The notes below the pieces were generated by a model. That model was not told where the DNA came from and ran no database searches. It was given only the letters and a program-made list of their open reading frames with translations. 64,000 nucleotides of DNA from Desulfurivibrio sp044068515 (lineage in GTDB: Bacteria; Desulfobacterota; Desulfobulbia; Desulfobulbales; Desulfurivibrionaceae), in the NCBI RefSeq assembly GCF_044068515.1, contig NZ_JBIPKI010000001.1:1-64000 (forward strand), read 5' to 3'. Position 1 is the stretch's first letter. Each line of letters opens with the position of its first letter. The position numbers and the translations under genes were made by a program. Below are positions 9,110 through 20,100 of the stretch, piece after piece.

Positions 9110-9925
9110 CTAGCGGGCTACGACGAAGGCGTCAGGAAACCCGGCCTCGATCATGGTTTTTTCCAGGCGCAGGGCGCCGCTGAGGGTTCGACCGGCCTGC
9201 ACCTGGACTCGGTGGAAACGCCGCCCGCCGTGGTCGTGTTCCTGGACCACGGCCGGGCGGCCTTCGGCCGCCAGTTGCCGCTGCAGGCGAGTGGCGTTTT
9301 CCCGCACGGTAAAGGCCCCGACCTGGACAAAAAAATCGCCATGTTCGAAATCCGGAGTAGCGGCGAAACGTTCACGGGTCTGGCCGTTTTCCACATAACG
9401 CATCGCCTGGCCGAGGGCGGTTATTCGTACCTGGGCCAGGCCCTGGTCGGCCATCCCCAGTTCCCGGGCGGCCCGGTAGGAAAGATCGATTATCCGCCCC
9501 CGGACAAAGGGACCCCGGTCATTGATCCGCACCGTGATTTCCCGGCCGCTTGCCAGGCAGGTCACCAGCAGGTGGGTGTTCATCGGCAGCGTCTTGTGAG
9601 CGGCGGTCATGGCGTGCATGTCGTAGATTTCGCCGTTGGAGGTCCGCCGGCCGTGGAACTTGCTCCCGTACCATGAGGCGATGCCGTTTTCCACGAAACC
9701 GTGGGCCGAGGGAATGGGATAGTAGGTTTTACCCTTGATCTGGTATGGGCGCTGGGTCGGGGGAATCCGGGCGGCTTCGGGCACCTGCTTGGCCGCCGGC
9801 GCCGGGGCCCCCACCCTGGTTTTGCCGTCGGGGGTGGCGATCAGGGTCGGCTGGGCGCAGCCACCTGGCAGTACCAGAACCAGAAGCAGGACAGTCAGGC
9901 GCTGCAATGAGCTTGAACTCAACAT
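9110..9925 (-). CDS. rlpA: RlpA family septal-ring lytic transglycosylase with SPOR domain
   Basis: A 271-residue envelope protein. The first 24 residues are a lipoprotein-type signal ending LPGGC, a slightly atypical lipobox. Residues about 75-170 are the double-psi beta-barrel: GIASWYGSKFHGRRTSNGE, then the catalytic block INDRGPFVRGRIIDLS. Residues about 195-270 are a SPOR domain (FFVQVGAFTVRENATRL) that binds denuded septal peptidoglycan. RlpA cleaves naked glycan strands at division. The ATG at 9925 is chosen over GTG at 9928 because GAGAGGA lies at better spacing (7 bases). It is divergent from pyrG. Confidence 0.93.
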   Translation of the reverse strand: MLSSSSLQRLTVLLLVLVLPGGCAQPTLIATPDGKTRVGAPAPAAKQVPEAARIPPTQRPYQIKGKTYYPIPSAHGFVENGIASWYGSKFHGRRTSNGEIYDMHAMTAAHKTLPMNTHLLVTCLASGREITVRINDRGPFVRGRIIDLSYRAARELGMADQGLAQVRITALGQAMRYVENGQTRERFAATPDFEHGDFFVQVGAFTVRENATRLQRQLAAEGRPAVVQEHDHGGRRFHRVQVQAGRTLSGALRLEKTMIEAGFPDAFVVAR

Positions 9926-10093
9926 CACGATTCCTCTCTGGGCGGAAAATGGCCGGACCAGATGTTGTTCCGGCGGGCCGCAACAGCTTGGTCGGAACTG
10001 CAGTCGCCGGCCGGCGGCAGCTTTGCTGATCGCGGCCTACTTTAGTCATCTCGGCGCAAAAAGTCCCGGCTTTTTGCTTTGCCTTCCCGTGAC

Positions 10094-10122
10094 TTGGTGC
10101 TATATTCCGGCCCGGATATACT
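10094..10122 (+). promoter_or_regulatory. Candidate promoter for pyrG
   Basis: TTGGTG (10094-10099), 17 bases, TATACT (10117-10122). An overlapping alternative is an extended -10, TGCTATATT, ending at 10106. Either would give a short leader to pyrG at 10208. Just upstream, GCAAAAAG-TCCCGG-CTTTTTGC (10056-10077) is a perfect 8-bp stem-loop between the divergent rlpA and pyrG genes; its role is unknown. Confidence 0.35.
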
Positions 10123-10207
10123 TTTTTGCCGCTTGCGAGGCCGTTGCTTGCTCATCGTCGACCACCTCACTTTTTCGCCTTACCAACCCTATCCCTGACC
10201 AGGACCC

Positions 10208-11878
<1,671 letters not shown>

Positions 11879-11887
11879 GCGGCATCA

Positions 11888-11999
11888 GGGCCAAGGCTCA
11901 AGGAGCAAGGAGAATGGCCGGGGTTTGCGGATCTCTCCCCCTTGTCGCTGCGCTCTGTCTCCCTTGCAGCTTGGCCCTGCCGCACCCTGAGCCTTGACC
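11888..11999. repeat. Intergenic inverted repeat of the CAAGGCTCAAGG type, copy 1
   Basis: Between pyrG and kdsA. The left arm GGCCAAGGCTCAAGG (from 11889) is the reverse complement of the right arm CCCTGAGCCTTGACC (11985-11999) at 13 of 15 positions. A second internal pair, AGGGCCAAG (left) and CTTGGCCCT (around 11970), overlaps it. Related arms occur near 25842-25897 and 35550-35631. Confidence 0.5.
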
Positions 12000-12027
12000 A
12001 TAAAAAAGTTAACCTGATGAGCAACTT

Positions 12028-12855
12028 ATGAAACCGGTCGATATTGCCGGGCGTTTTCAGATCGGACCGGGGCAGCCCCTTTGCCTGCTGGCCGGACCTT
12101 GCGTAATCGAGTCCGAGGCGGTGATGCGGGAGATCGCCGCCACCCTCAAGGAGGTCACCTCCCGGCTGGGGATTTCCCTGGTTTTCAAGGCCTCTTTCGA
12201 CAAGGCCAATCGGACTTCGCTGGGATCCTACCGGGGACCGGGACCCGAGGAGGGCCTGGGCCTGCTGGCCGCCATCGGCCGGGAGTTCGAACTTCCCCTG
12301 GTTTCCGACGTGCATGAAAGCGGGCAAGTGGCGGCGGCGGCGGAAGTTCTGGATATTATCCAGATCCCCGCCTTTCTCTGCCGCCAGACTGATCTGTTGG
12401 TGGCCGCGGCCGGGACCGGCAAGCCGGTCAATTTGAAAAAGGGCCAGTTTGCCGCCCCTTGGGATATGGCCCATGCGGTGGCCAAGGTCCGGAGTGCCGG
12501 CACCGGCGGCCTGCTGCTTACCGAGCGGGGCAGCAGTTTCGGCTACAACAATCTGGTGGTGGACATGCGTTCTCTGCCGCTGTTGAGTGAACTGGGCTGC
12601 CCGGTGATTTTCGACGCCACCCACAGCGTTCAGTTGCCCGGCGGGGCGGGGAGCAGTTCCGGGGGCCAGCGCCGCTTTGTCCCGACCCTGGCCCGGGCGG
12701 CGGTGGCCGCCGGGGTTGACGGGCTCTTTATGGAAGTTCATCCCGATCCGGATCGGGCCTTGTGCGACGGCCCCAATTCCTGGCCCCTGGATCAGGTGGA
12801 GGTCTTGCTGCGGGATTTGCTGGCCATTCACCAACTGCCCAGAGCAATAACCTGA
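12028..12855 (+). CDS. kdsA: 3-deoxy-8-phosphooctulonate synthase (KDO-8-P synthase)
   Basis: A 275-residue DAHP/KDO-8-P synthase family TIM barrel that condenses arabinose-5-phosphate with phosphoenolpyruvate in LPS core synthesis. Typical blocks: LLAGPCVIESE, VFKASFDKANRTSLGSYRGPG, DVHE, KKGQFAAPWDM and FDATHSVQLPGG near residue 190, then MEVHPDPDRALCDGPNS. Start at 12028 gives the usual N-terminus. kdsC follows after about 40 bases. The gene for arabinose-5-phosphate isomerase, often found between these two, is not here. Confidence 0.96.
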   Translation: MKPVDIAGRFQIGPGQPLCLLAGPCVIESEAVMREIAATLKEVTSRLGISLVFKASFDKANRTSLGSYRGPGPEEGLGLLAAIGREFELPLVSDVHESGQVAAAAEVLDIIQIPAFLCRQTDLLVAAAGTGKPVNLKKGQFAAPWDMAHAVAKVRSAGTGGLLLTERGSSFGYNNLVVDMRSLPLLSELGCPVIFDATHSVQLPGGAGSSSGGQRRFVPTLARAAVAAGVDGLFMEVHPDPDRALCDGPNSWPLDQVEVLLRDLLAIHQLPRAIT

Positions 12856-12896
12856 AAGCAGGGGCGGTTCTCCAGTCCTTTTGATAATAAAGGTTG

Positions 12897-13538
12897 ATGA
12901 TGACGGCTAATGGTGGCGGCAGCAAGGAAGGGTATCCTTCCGATTGTGAAATTACCCAGGGCTTGCGGCAAAGGGCTTTAGAACGCGCCGGGGCTGAGGG
13001 GCGGGGCTATGCCTGGAAGAACTGCCTGCCGCGGGCCGCCAAGGTGGAATTGCTGCTGCTGGATGTCGACGGAGTAATGACCGACTCCACCATCGTTTAT
13101 GGACCCGAGGGTTACGAAATGAAAGCCTTTTCCACCCGCGACGGCCTCGGCATCCGTCTGTTGCGGGAAGCCGGGGTGGAAACCGGGCTGATCACCGCCC
13201 GCACCTCCGACGCGGTGCGGCGCCGGGCTGAAGATCTGGGGCTGCGTCATGTTTACCAGGGCCGGGGGAAAAAAATCGAGGCCTTCCAGCAAATTATCAC
13301 CGCCCAGAACCTGCGGCCTGATCAGGTCGCCTACATGGGAGATGACTGGCTTGATCTGCCGGTCATGCTGCGGGTGGGACTGGCGGCGGCGGTGGCCGAT
13401 GCGGTGGCGGAAGTCAGGGCCGCCGCGCATTATGTTGCCAGGAGTCCCGGCGGCCGGGGGGCGGTGCGGGAACTCTGCGAACTGATCATCGAGGCCAAGG
13501 GGATGCGGGAAAAACTGCTGGCCGAATATGCCCAATGA
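12897..13538 (+). CDS. kdsC: KDO-8-phosphate phosphatase (HAD family)
   Basis: A 213-residue HAD phosphatase that removes phosphate from KDO-8-P. The nucleophile motif LLLLDVDGVMTD lies near residue 53, DGLGIRLL follows, and MGDDWLDLPVM is the acidic motif near 147. KdsC proteins are usually about 170-190 residues; the first 40 or so residues here are extra and not family-like, so the true start could be further in. I keep the ATG at 12897 (AAAGG just upstream; ATG at 12900 is equally possible). The stop overlaps the lptC start by four bases, indicating translational coupling. Confidence 0.9.
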   Translation: MMTANGGGSKEGYPSDCEITQGLRQRALERAGAEGRGYAWKNCLPRAAKVELLLLDVDGVMTDSTIVYGPEGYEMKAFSTRDGLGIRLLREAGVETGLITARTSDAVRRRAEDLGLRHVYQGRGKKIEAFQQIITAQNLRPDQVAYMGDDWLDLPVMLRVGLAAAVADAVAEVRAAAHYVARSPGGRGAVRELCELIIEAKGMREKLLAEYAQ

Positions 13539-14101
13539 TGCACGGTATCCGTAATCTGCTCTGGCTGCTGCCTTTGCTGCTGCTGCTGACCTGGCCCCTT
13601 TACGGCGGCCTGGTCCGCTCCTTTCTGGCCCCTCCGCAGATCCGGGAGAGCGCCATCGGCGAGCGGGAGGCGGCTCCGGAGCAGCTTTTTGCCCTGGAGG
13701 AGGTTCGTTTTTTTCAGGAAATTGCCGGGGTTCGACAGTGGCGGATCGACAGCGATCAAATGCGGACCGGGGAGAGCGAGGATGAGCTGCTGCTGGCCGG
13801 GGTTGAGGCGTTCTTTTTTCGCAACGGCCGGGAACAGATCCATATCGTCGCGGACCGGGGCCGTTATGACGCCGTCGGCGAGATCCTGGATCTGGAAGAC
13901 AATGTCCGCCTGCTCGATCAAGCCGGCTTTTCCCTGGCTACGCCGGCGCTCAGTTACCATGAAAAAGAAGGGCGGGTGAGCAGCCGGGCCGGGGTTGAGA
14001 TCCGCACCGATGATATTCGGGTCAGGGGTCAGAACCTTGATTATGACTTGGTTGCAGGCCGCTATATCCTGACGGGTAATGTCAATTTTGTCATGAATTG
14101 A
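13535..14101 (+). CDS. lptC: LPS export periplasmic protein LptC
   Basis: A 188-residue LptC-family protein. It has one N-terminal membrane anchor (about residues 6-24, Leu-rich) and a periplasmic beta-jellyroll (blocks such as DRGRYDAVGEILDLEDNVRL and the final LVAGRYILTGNV), which passes LPS from the LptBFG transporter to LptA. Start overlaps the kdsC stop (ATGA). In many relatives lptA, lptB and rpoN come next; here the cluster ends and a convergent response regulator follows 145 bases on, so lptA and lptB must be elsewhere. Confidence 0.85.
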   Translation: MMHGIRNLLWLLPLLLLLTWPLYGGLVRSFLAPPQIRESAIGEREAAPEQLFALEEVRFFQEIAGVRQWRIDSDQMRTGESEDELLLAGVEAFFFRNGREQIHIVADRGRYDAVGEILDLEDNVRLLDQAGFSLATPALSYHEKEGRVSSRAGVEIRTDDIRVRGQNLDYDLVAGRYILTGNVNFVMN

Positions 14102-14246
14102 AGCCCTGCCGTTTGTCCGGGCCTCCATCCTCCTCGGCCCGGCCCATCCCACCGTGTCTGCCAGGCCGCTGCCGGAGTTGGTCGCTGGCTGCCCCCAACC
14201 TCCTGCTCAGATCCCCTCCGGCGGGCCGGCAAAACCCCCTCAACCC

Positions 14247-14951
14247 TTACTGGTCCTCGGCGAAGCGGTAGCCCCGTCCCGGCACCGTGACGATATAGCG
14301 GGGCTTGGAGGGTTTTTTTTCGATTTTCTGGCGCAGATGCTGGATGTGAACATCGATTACCCGGCTCCAGGAGTAAATTTTGGAATCCCGCCAGAGGCTT
14401 TTGCGGATTTCATCCCGGGTCACCAGGTTGTTGCGGTTTTCCACCAGGCAGGTCAGGAGCTGAAACTCCTTGGCGGTGAGGTAAACCTCCTGGCCGTCAA
14501 TGGTTACGGTCTGATTGCGGATATCGATTTCCAGGTTGCCGGCCCGAAGCACCGGGGGGACTTGGCTGGCTGAAGCCGCGCGGAGCCGCGCCTTGATCCG
14601 GGCCAGCAGTTCGCTGGTTTCGAAGGGCTTGACCATGTAGTCGTCGGCCCCCAGTTCCAGGCCCACCACCTTGTCGGCCACCTTGTCCCGGGCGGTGAGC
14701 ATGATAACCGGCAATTGGGGGTGGATGGACTTCAGTGAACAGCAGAATTCCAGGCCGTCGCCGTCGGGCAGCATCAGGTCCAGAATAACCAGGTCCGGAC
14801 GCATAGTTTCCAGCACCTTGCGGGCTTCGGCCAGGGAGGAGGCGGTCTCTGTTTTGAAGCCGTGCAACTCCAGGTTGGCCTTAAGTACCTTGAGAATATC
14901 CTGGTCATCGTCAATGGCCAGCAGGGTGGGCGGGCTTTGGCGGTCAGCCAT
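14247..14951 (-). CDS. OmpR/PhoB-family response regulator
   Basis: A 234-residue two-component regulator. Residues about 9-120 are the receiver (acidic pocket DDD at 14-16, phospho-acceptor Asp58 in VILDLMLPDGDG, Thr in MLTARD, Lys in DYMVKPFE). Residues about 135-232 are a winged-helix DNA-binding domain (LTAKEFQLLTCLVE, WSRVIDVHIQHLRQKIE, VPGRGYRF). Its partner is presumably the sensor kinase encoded upstream on the same strand (15363-17003). The two are 411 bases apart, and a separate promoter candidate lies in that gap. Confidence 0.93.
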   Translation of the reverse strand: MADRQSPPTLLAIDDDQDILKVLKANLELHGFKTETASSLAEARKVLETMRPDLVILDLMLPDGDGLEFCCSLKSIHPQLPVIMLTARDKVADKVVGLELGADDYMVKPFETSELLARIKARLRAASASQVPPVLRAGNLEIDIRNQTVTIDGQEVYLTAKEFQLLTCLVENRNNLVTRDEIRKSLWRDSKIYSWSRVIDVHIQHLRQKIEKKPSKPRYIVTVPGRGYRFAEDQ

Positions 14952-15362
14952 GGTTCGGGTCTCGCTTGCAAAGTGCTGGCGTCCACGCTCCGGTATTCGG
15001 GGTGCGGGGCCTGGGGGCCGCTGGCTTCGGTCCTACCGTTCCGGCGGGACCCGGGCTGATAATCCGGGCCCCCCTTTTGCCGGCCTGCTGTTTTCTGGTC
15101 AGCGGGGCCAGAGTTCCGGAGCTTATCACAAAAGAGCGATATTAACGCTAAATTTGCATAAAGGCGTCCGTCTCGAAGGCGCGTATGCCAATCCAATTGG
15201 TCAATTATACATATATTTACGGAAAATGCTAAAATAATGTAAATGACCCGCTCGGCTCCCAAAGCTTAGCTGAGACGGCCCCCCATCGGCACCAGGTTGG
15301 CTGGGCTCGACCGGGGCCGGTTGGAAAGCGGCGTGGGTTGCCCTGGTTCCATTCCGGCCCGC
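14952..15362. other. 411-base gap between sensor kinase and response regulator genes
   Basis: No coding sequence is seen. The right part (about 15120-15250) is much more AT-rich than its surroundings and contains the promoter candidate at 15204-15232 and the palindrome CCAATTGG (15193-15200). The left part (14952-15120) is GC-rich with several short inverted repeats, and would form a leader of roughly 240 bases for the regulator mRNA. I recognise no riboswitch in it. Confidence 0.5.
15204..15232 (-). promoter_or_regulatory. Candidate promoter for the response regulator
   Basis: Minus strand: -35 TTAGCA (15227-15232), 17-base spacer, consensus -10 TATAAT (15204-15209). The 8-bp palindrome CCAATTGG (15193-15200) lies at the expected transcription start and could be an operator, for instance for autoregulation. 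Confidence 0.5.
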
Positions 15363-17003
15363 TCATTGGTTGGGAAGGTGGAAGTAAAAACAGGCTCCCG
15401 GACCATCGGCGTTGTTCTTGACGTTAATCCTGCCGCCATGGGCTTCGATGATGCTCCGGCAGATGGCCAGGCCCAGGCCGCTGCCTTCCTTGTTACCCAG
15501 TTTGTAGAATTTTTCGAAGATTTTCTCCTCTTCGCCGGCGGCAATGCCGGGACCCCGGTCCTCCACCTCCACCATGGTCCGATCCGGTTGCTGAGCAAAC
15601 CGTATTGTGATGGCGGAATCCGGCGGGGAGAATTTGATCGCGTTGGCCAGGAGGTTGGTCATGACCTGGCGAATACGGTCCTCGTCGGCCCGCACCATCA
15701 GGGCCGACGGTCCGGTGGTTCTGATCGCCACTTTTTTGGCCGCGGCGGTCAGGTTCATTTCCTGGCGACTGTCCTGGATGACCTGGGGCAGGTTGCAGTT
15801 GCGCCAATTAAGGGAGGAAACCGTGCCCATCTCGATTCTCTCGATATCCAGCATCGTATTGACCATCCGAATCAGCCGGTCGGTGTTTTTGCGGATCAAG
15901 CCGAGAAAATCCAGCAGTTCTTCCCGCTTGCAGTCGCTCTCAGGCCCGGGTTCTATGGCGCCCAGGCGGGCATTGAGATACTCCATCCCTCCCTTGATCG
16001 AGGTCAGCGGCGTCCGCAGTTCATGAGAGGCCCGGGCGATAAAGTCCGACTTGCGTTCGTTGGTGGCGGCCAGCAGGCGGTTGGCCTGCACCAGTTGCCG
16101 GTTGCTGCGCTCCAGATCCTTGGTGGCGGCCTGAATTTTTACCTCCAGGTCATAGTGATAATCGCTGAGTCGGGCGGCCATCCGGGCAAATGAACGGGAT
16201 AGTTCCTCGAACTCGTCGCCGGTCTGCAGAATGACGGCATCTTCCCGTTGACCGCTGTTGGAAAAACGCTGCATGGAGTTGGCCAGGGTCTGCATCGGGG
16301 TCAGCACCAGAAACCGGATCATCAGCATCATGGCCCCGCTTAATACCAGGACCACCATGGTCATGGCGCCAAAAAGAATCCGCCGGTTCCAGGCGGCTTC
16401 GGCAAAGGTGGCGCTCATGGGCAGAGTGACGCTGATGGCTCCCCGGACCTGGTTTTCCTGGTAGTTCTGATGACAGGGGATGCAAACCGCTTCGGTATAA
16501 AGAGGTGATATATAGCGCATGTAGAGATCGCGATTGATCGTTTCCAGGCTGATCAGCTCGGTCAGCCCTTCCTCCTCAAAGGCCACCAGGGCCTGATATT
16601 CCATCTCGTCGGGCGAGTTGGCCGGGTTGACCGGGTTGAGGCTGGTGATATGGAACCAGTAGCTTTCCTCCTCCTTGGCGTAATCGGCCAGGGCCTTGGT
16701 CACCATGGCCGGAGTTTCCCGGGTAAAGCGCCGGCCCTGCTGATCGATGATCTCAGCATCGGGAATAAAGGGGGTTGGTTTGACCCAGGGCAGGGGCGTT
16801 CTTTCCACGAAAATGCCGCCATGGTCGGCCACCCATTTACGGGTGATGATGATCTGGCGGAAGATGGTCCGGGCCTCATTCTCCGCCTGGCGCAGGATAA
16901 GTTGCTCCTGGCGGAGATTGATGATGTAGAAAATGATACTCATCGTCGCCAGCAGGGTGAGGCTGCAACCCAGGATCAGTTTCCAGGTGAGGCTGAGTTT
17001 CAT
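15363..17003 (-). CDS. Sensor histidine kinase with DUF3365/Tll0287-like sensor domain and CxxCH haem motif
   Basis: A 546-residue membrane kinase. Transmembrane segments lie at about 9-29 and 207-230, enclosing a periplasmic domain of the Tll0287/DUF3365 type with the c-type haem motif CIPCH at residues 174-178. Then come HAMP (about 230-285), coiled coil, HisKA with phospho-acceptor His327 in SHELRTPL, and the ATPase domain (N box NLLANAIKFSPP; G boxes DRGPGIA and GSGLGLA). A covalent haem suggests sensing of redox state, oxygen or NO at the periplasmic face; that is inference. It lies upstream of an OmpR-type regulator on the same strand, its likely partner. Confidence 0.9.
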   Translation of the reverse strand: MKLSLTWKLILGCSLTLLATMSIIFYIINLRQEQLILRQAENEARTIFRQIIITRKWVADHGGIFVERTPLPWVKPTPFIPDAEIIDQQGRRFTRETPAMVTKALADYAKEEESYWFHITSLNPVNPANSPDEMEYQALVAFEEEGLTELISLETINRDLYMRYISPLYTEAVCIPCHQNYQENQVRGAISVTLPMSATFAEAAWNRRILFGAMTMVVLVLSGAMMLMIRFLVLTPMQTLANSMQRFSNSGQREDAVILQTGDEFEELSRSFARMAARLSDYHYDLEVKIQAATKDLERSNRQLVQANRLLAATNERKSDFIARASHELRTPLTSIKGGMEYLNARLGAIEPGPESDCKREELLDFLGLIRKNTDRLIRMVNTMLDIERIEMGTVSSLNWRNCNLPQVIQDSRQEMNLTAAAKKVAIRTTGPSALMVRADEDRIRQVMTNLLANAIKFSPPDSAITIRFAQQPDRTMVEVEDRGPGIAAGEEEKIFEKFYKLGNKEGSGLGLAICRSIIEAHGGRINVKNNADGPGACFYFHLPNQ

Positions 17004-17127
17004 GGTTTTTCCTCAATCTTGGCGGCAGCGGAGACCAAGCCGCGTCGGCGGCGGGGCGCTCTTGCCGGACTGTTGGGGGCGTTATTCCGACCGGGATCGG
17101 CCACGGTTTATGGCCCGATCGGCAACA

Positions 17128-20100
17128 TCAACTGAGCAGGGCCAGAAGTTCCTCTTTGCTCCGGGGCGGACCCTGCCGGTTGCCGTTGAGCAGGCTCTGG
17201 GCCAGCTTGCGCTTGCGCCGGTGCAGGGCCTGAATTTTTTCCTCTATGGTGCCCCGGGCGATCAGACGATAAATGGTAACCGGCTTTTGCTGGCCGATGC
17301 GATGGGCCCGGTCCGAGGCCTGTTCTTCCACGGCCGGGTTCCACCAGGGATCCAGATGAATCACGTAATCGGCGGCGGTGAGGTTGAGGCCCAGTCCGCC
17401 GGCCCGCAGGCTGATCAAAAAAAGGTCGCCCCGGCCCTGCTGGAAGGCCCTGACCCTTTGCTGCCGGGCTTTGGCGGGGGTGGTGCCGTCGAAATACTGG
17501 TAGCTGATGCCCTCCCGGTCGAGGTGCTCCCGAATGATCGCCAGATGGTCGACAAATTGGCTGAAGACCAGGATCCGGTGCCGGTTTTCCAGGAGTTCCG
17601 CCACCACCTTGGCAAAGAGGTCAAGCTTGGCGGAGGGCAACCCGCTTCCCGGCAGCACCAGCCGGGAATGGCAACAGGCCCGGCGCAGCTTCATGATCTC
17701 GGCCAGAATTTGCAGCGGGGCGCCGCCCGAGCCCGGCATGTTCTCCAGGTTGGCCTTGGCCCGGCGGCGCAAGGCCTCGTAAAGGGCGGCCTCTTCCCGG
17801 CCCATCTCCACCTGCAGGGTTACATCGGTCCGCGACGGCAATTCCCGCAAAACTTCACCCTTGAGACGGCGGAGAATAAAAGGGGTCAGCAGTTTTTTCA
17901 GCCGTTGCCGGGCCCGGATTTCGCCATGCTGCTCGATGGGGATAATGAAATTTTTGCTGAAATGCTCCAGCGAGCCCAGCAGGCCGGGGTTGATGAAGCG
18001 AAAAAGAGTCCACAGTTCGGCCAGGTGATTTTCCAGGGGGGTCCCGGTGGTGATCAGCTTGAAGTCGGCGTCCAGCTTCATCGCCGCCCGGGAGCGCTTG
18101 GCGAGGAAGTTCTTGATGGCCTGGGCCTCATCCAGCACGATGGTGCGCCAACGGTGGCCGGCGAGAATCTCGATATCGCGCTGGAGCATGCCGTAACTGC
18201 ACACCACCAGGTCGAAAGGGCCGGGATCCCGGAGCAGTTGCCTCCGCCCTCGGCCGCTGTAGTTGATGATCCTGAGGTCGGGGGCAAAGCGGCTCGCCTC
18301 TTCCTGCCAGTTCAGGCACACCGAGGTGGGGGCCACCACCAGGGTCGGGCCCGCCGCGGCCCGGGCCAGGATCAGGGCCAGGGCCTGAATGGTTTTGCCC
18401 AACCCCATGTCGTCGGCCAGGCAGGCCCCCAGGCCCAGGTCGGCCATTTGTCGCAGCCAGCGATAGCCGACCAGTTGGTATTGCCGCAGGCTGGCCTGCA
18501 ACCCGGCGGGCAGTTCAGCCGGCTGCTCTTCGATCTTGTTCAACCGGGCCTGGAATTCCTGCCAGGAATGGTCGGTTTCCAGCTGGTACCGTTCCCTGCT
18601 TGGGGTCTCGGGCTGGCTTTCGGTCAAGAGGCGGGCAGCCAGGGGATGAAGCCTGATTTCTCCCCGCCGGACTTCGGCGTAGGCTTCGATTTCATCGATT
18701 TTGCGGCGCAGCGAATTGCTCAAGGCTATAAAACGGCCATTACCCAAAGGGATAAAGCGGCCGCTGCTGCGACGGGTAGCGCGCAGCAAGGTCTCCAGTT
18801 CCATGACCAGGCCGTCGTCCAAACGGAGATTGCCAGTGAGACCGAACCAGTTGTTTTTTTTGCCGATCTTGAGATGGAGCTTGTGCAGCTCGGCCGTGGG
18901 GCTGATCGAAAGAGCCTCGCCTTCCGGCCATTCAAGGGGAACCGCGGGTGACTGCTCCTGCAGGCGGGTCAGGATCTCCAGGCAATCCTGCGGATCGGGG
19001 AGCAACCAGGAGTCGGCCGGAATATCGCCTTTTCCCTCTCGCCGGGCTAAGCCGCCGAGGGCCGCAAGTTCTTGGGCCCGACCCACTTCCGCCTGCAGAT
19101 CCCGGTAAACCAGGCACCGGCGGCCGTTGATGGCATGCCAGAGAACGGCCGGACCCAGACCGGGAGAAAAATCGGGCCCGCTGTGACCAAGAGGGCGGAC
19201 CCGCAGACGGAGCCGCAGACCTTGGGCAACGGGCAGAAACTGGACGACCACTTGGCTATCGGGGGTTGCCGAAGCCCCGTCTGCGGGGATAATCCCCGGG
19301 GGGGCAAAGACGAATAATTCCGGGGGCAGGTCGCCGAGAAAGTCAAGCAAACCGGTCTGGGCTCTGGCCGGCCATTGCAGGCCTTCAGGGCCCAGCCGAG
19401 CCGCCAGCCGGCGCAGTTCCGGACTGAAGGAGATAACCTGGAAAAATCCCTCCCCCTGGCGGACCAGTACCTGGCCGGAAACAGCGGGAAAAGGGGTCAG
19501 CCGGACCAGCAGTTGGCCGGGGGCGACCGGCTCGATGATCAGGGCGGGTCGGCCATATTCCAGTTGCATTCGTACCGTGGGGTCGGTGGCGCCAAAAAGG
19601 TAAGGGTGACCGACCAGGAGTGCAAGATCCAGGTCGGGGGGCAGGTAGAAATGTTCGTTGCCCCGGAGGCTGGAACGCCTTATTTGAGCGCAGATCAGCC
19701 GATCCCGCGGGCCCAGGAAGCTCAATTCCTCGGGAGTTGACCCTATTTGGCGGCGGCGGGGTTGAGAGGAGTTGCCGGCAGTGGGCGCGGAGGCCGGAAG
19801 CAGGCTGATTGTGCTGCGGGGCGCCGTTGCAGGGTCGGGTTTGTTCTGCTTCACGCCGCGGGCAAGCCGGCGCAGGGAAATGGGTCTTCCCTTGCTCCAG
19901 GCCCCGTTTTTACGGCGATGCTGGACCACGGGCCTGAAGTTCCAGCTGCCGTCGCGGTCATGATAAGTCAGCCGCCAGGCCAGGCGGCGGGCGGGAACGT
20001 CTTCCTCCTTTGGCGGCGCCATGCAGCTCTTGCCCATGGCCAGCAGGGCGTTTTGCCAGGGTTCACTGGCTCGAATGATGCCGGGGAGCTGCCCCTGGCC

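Noticed and set aside
14952..15120. Small gene between the regulator and its promoter
   Set aside because: Open frames here lack ribosome-binding sites and recognisable sequence; treated as leader.
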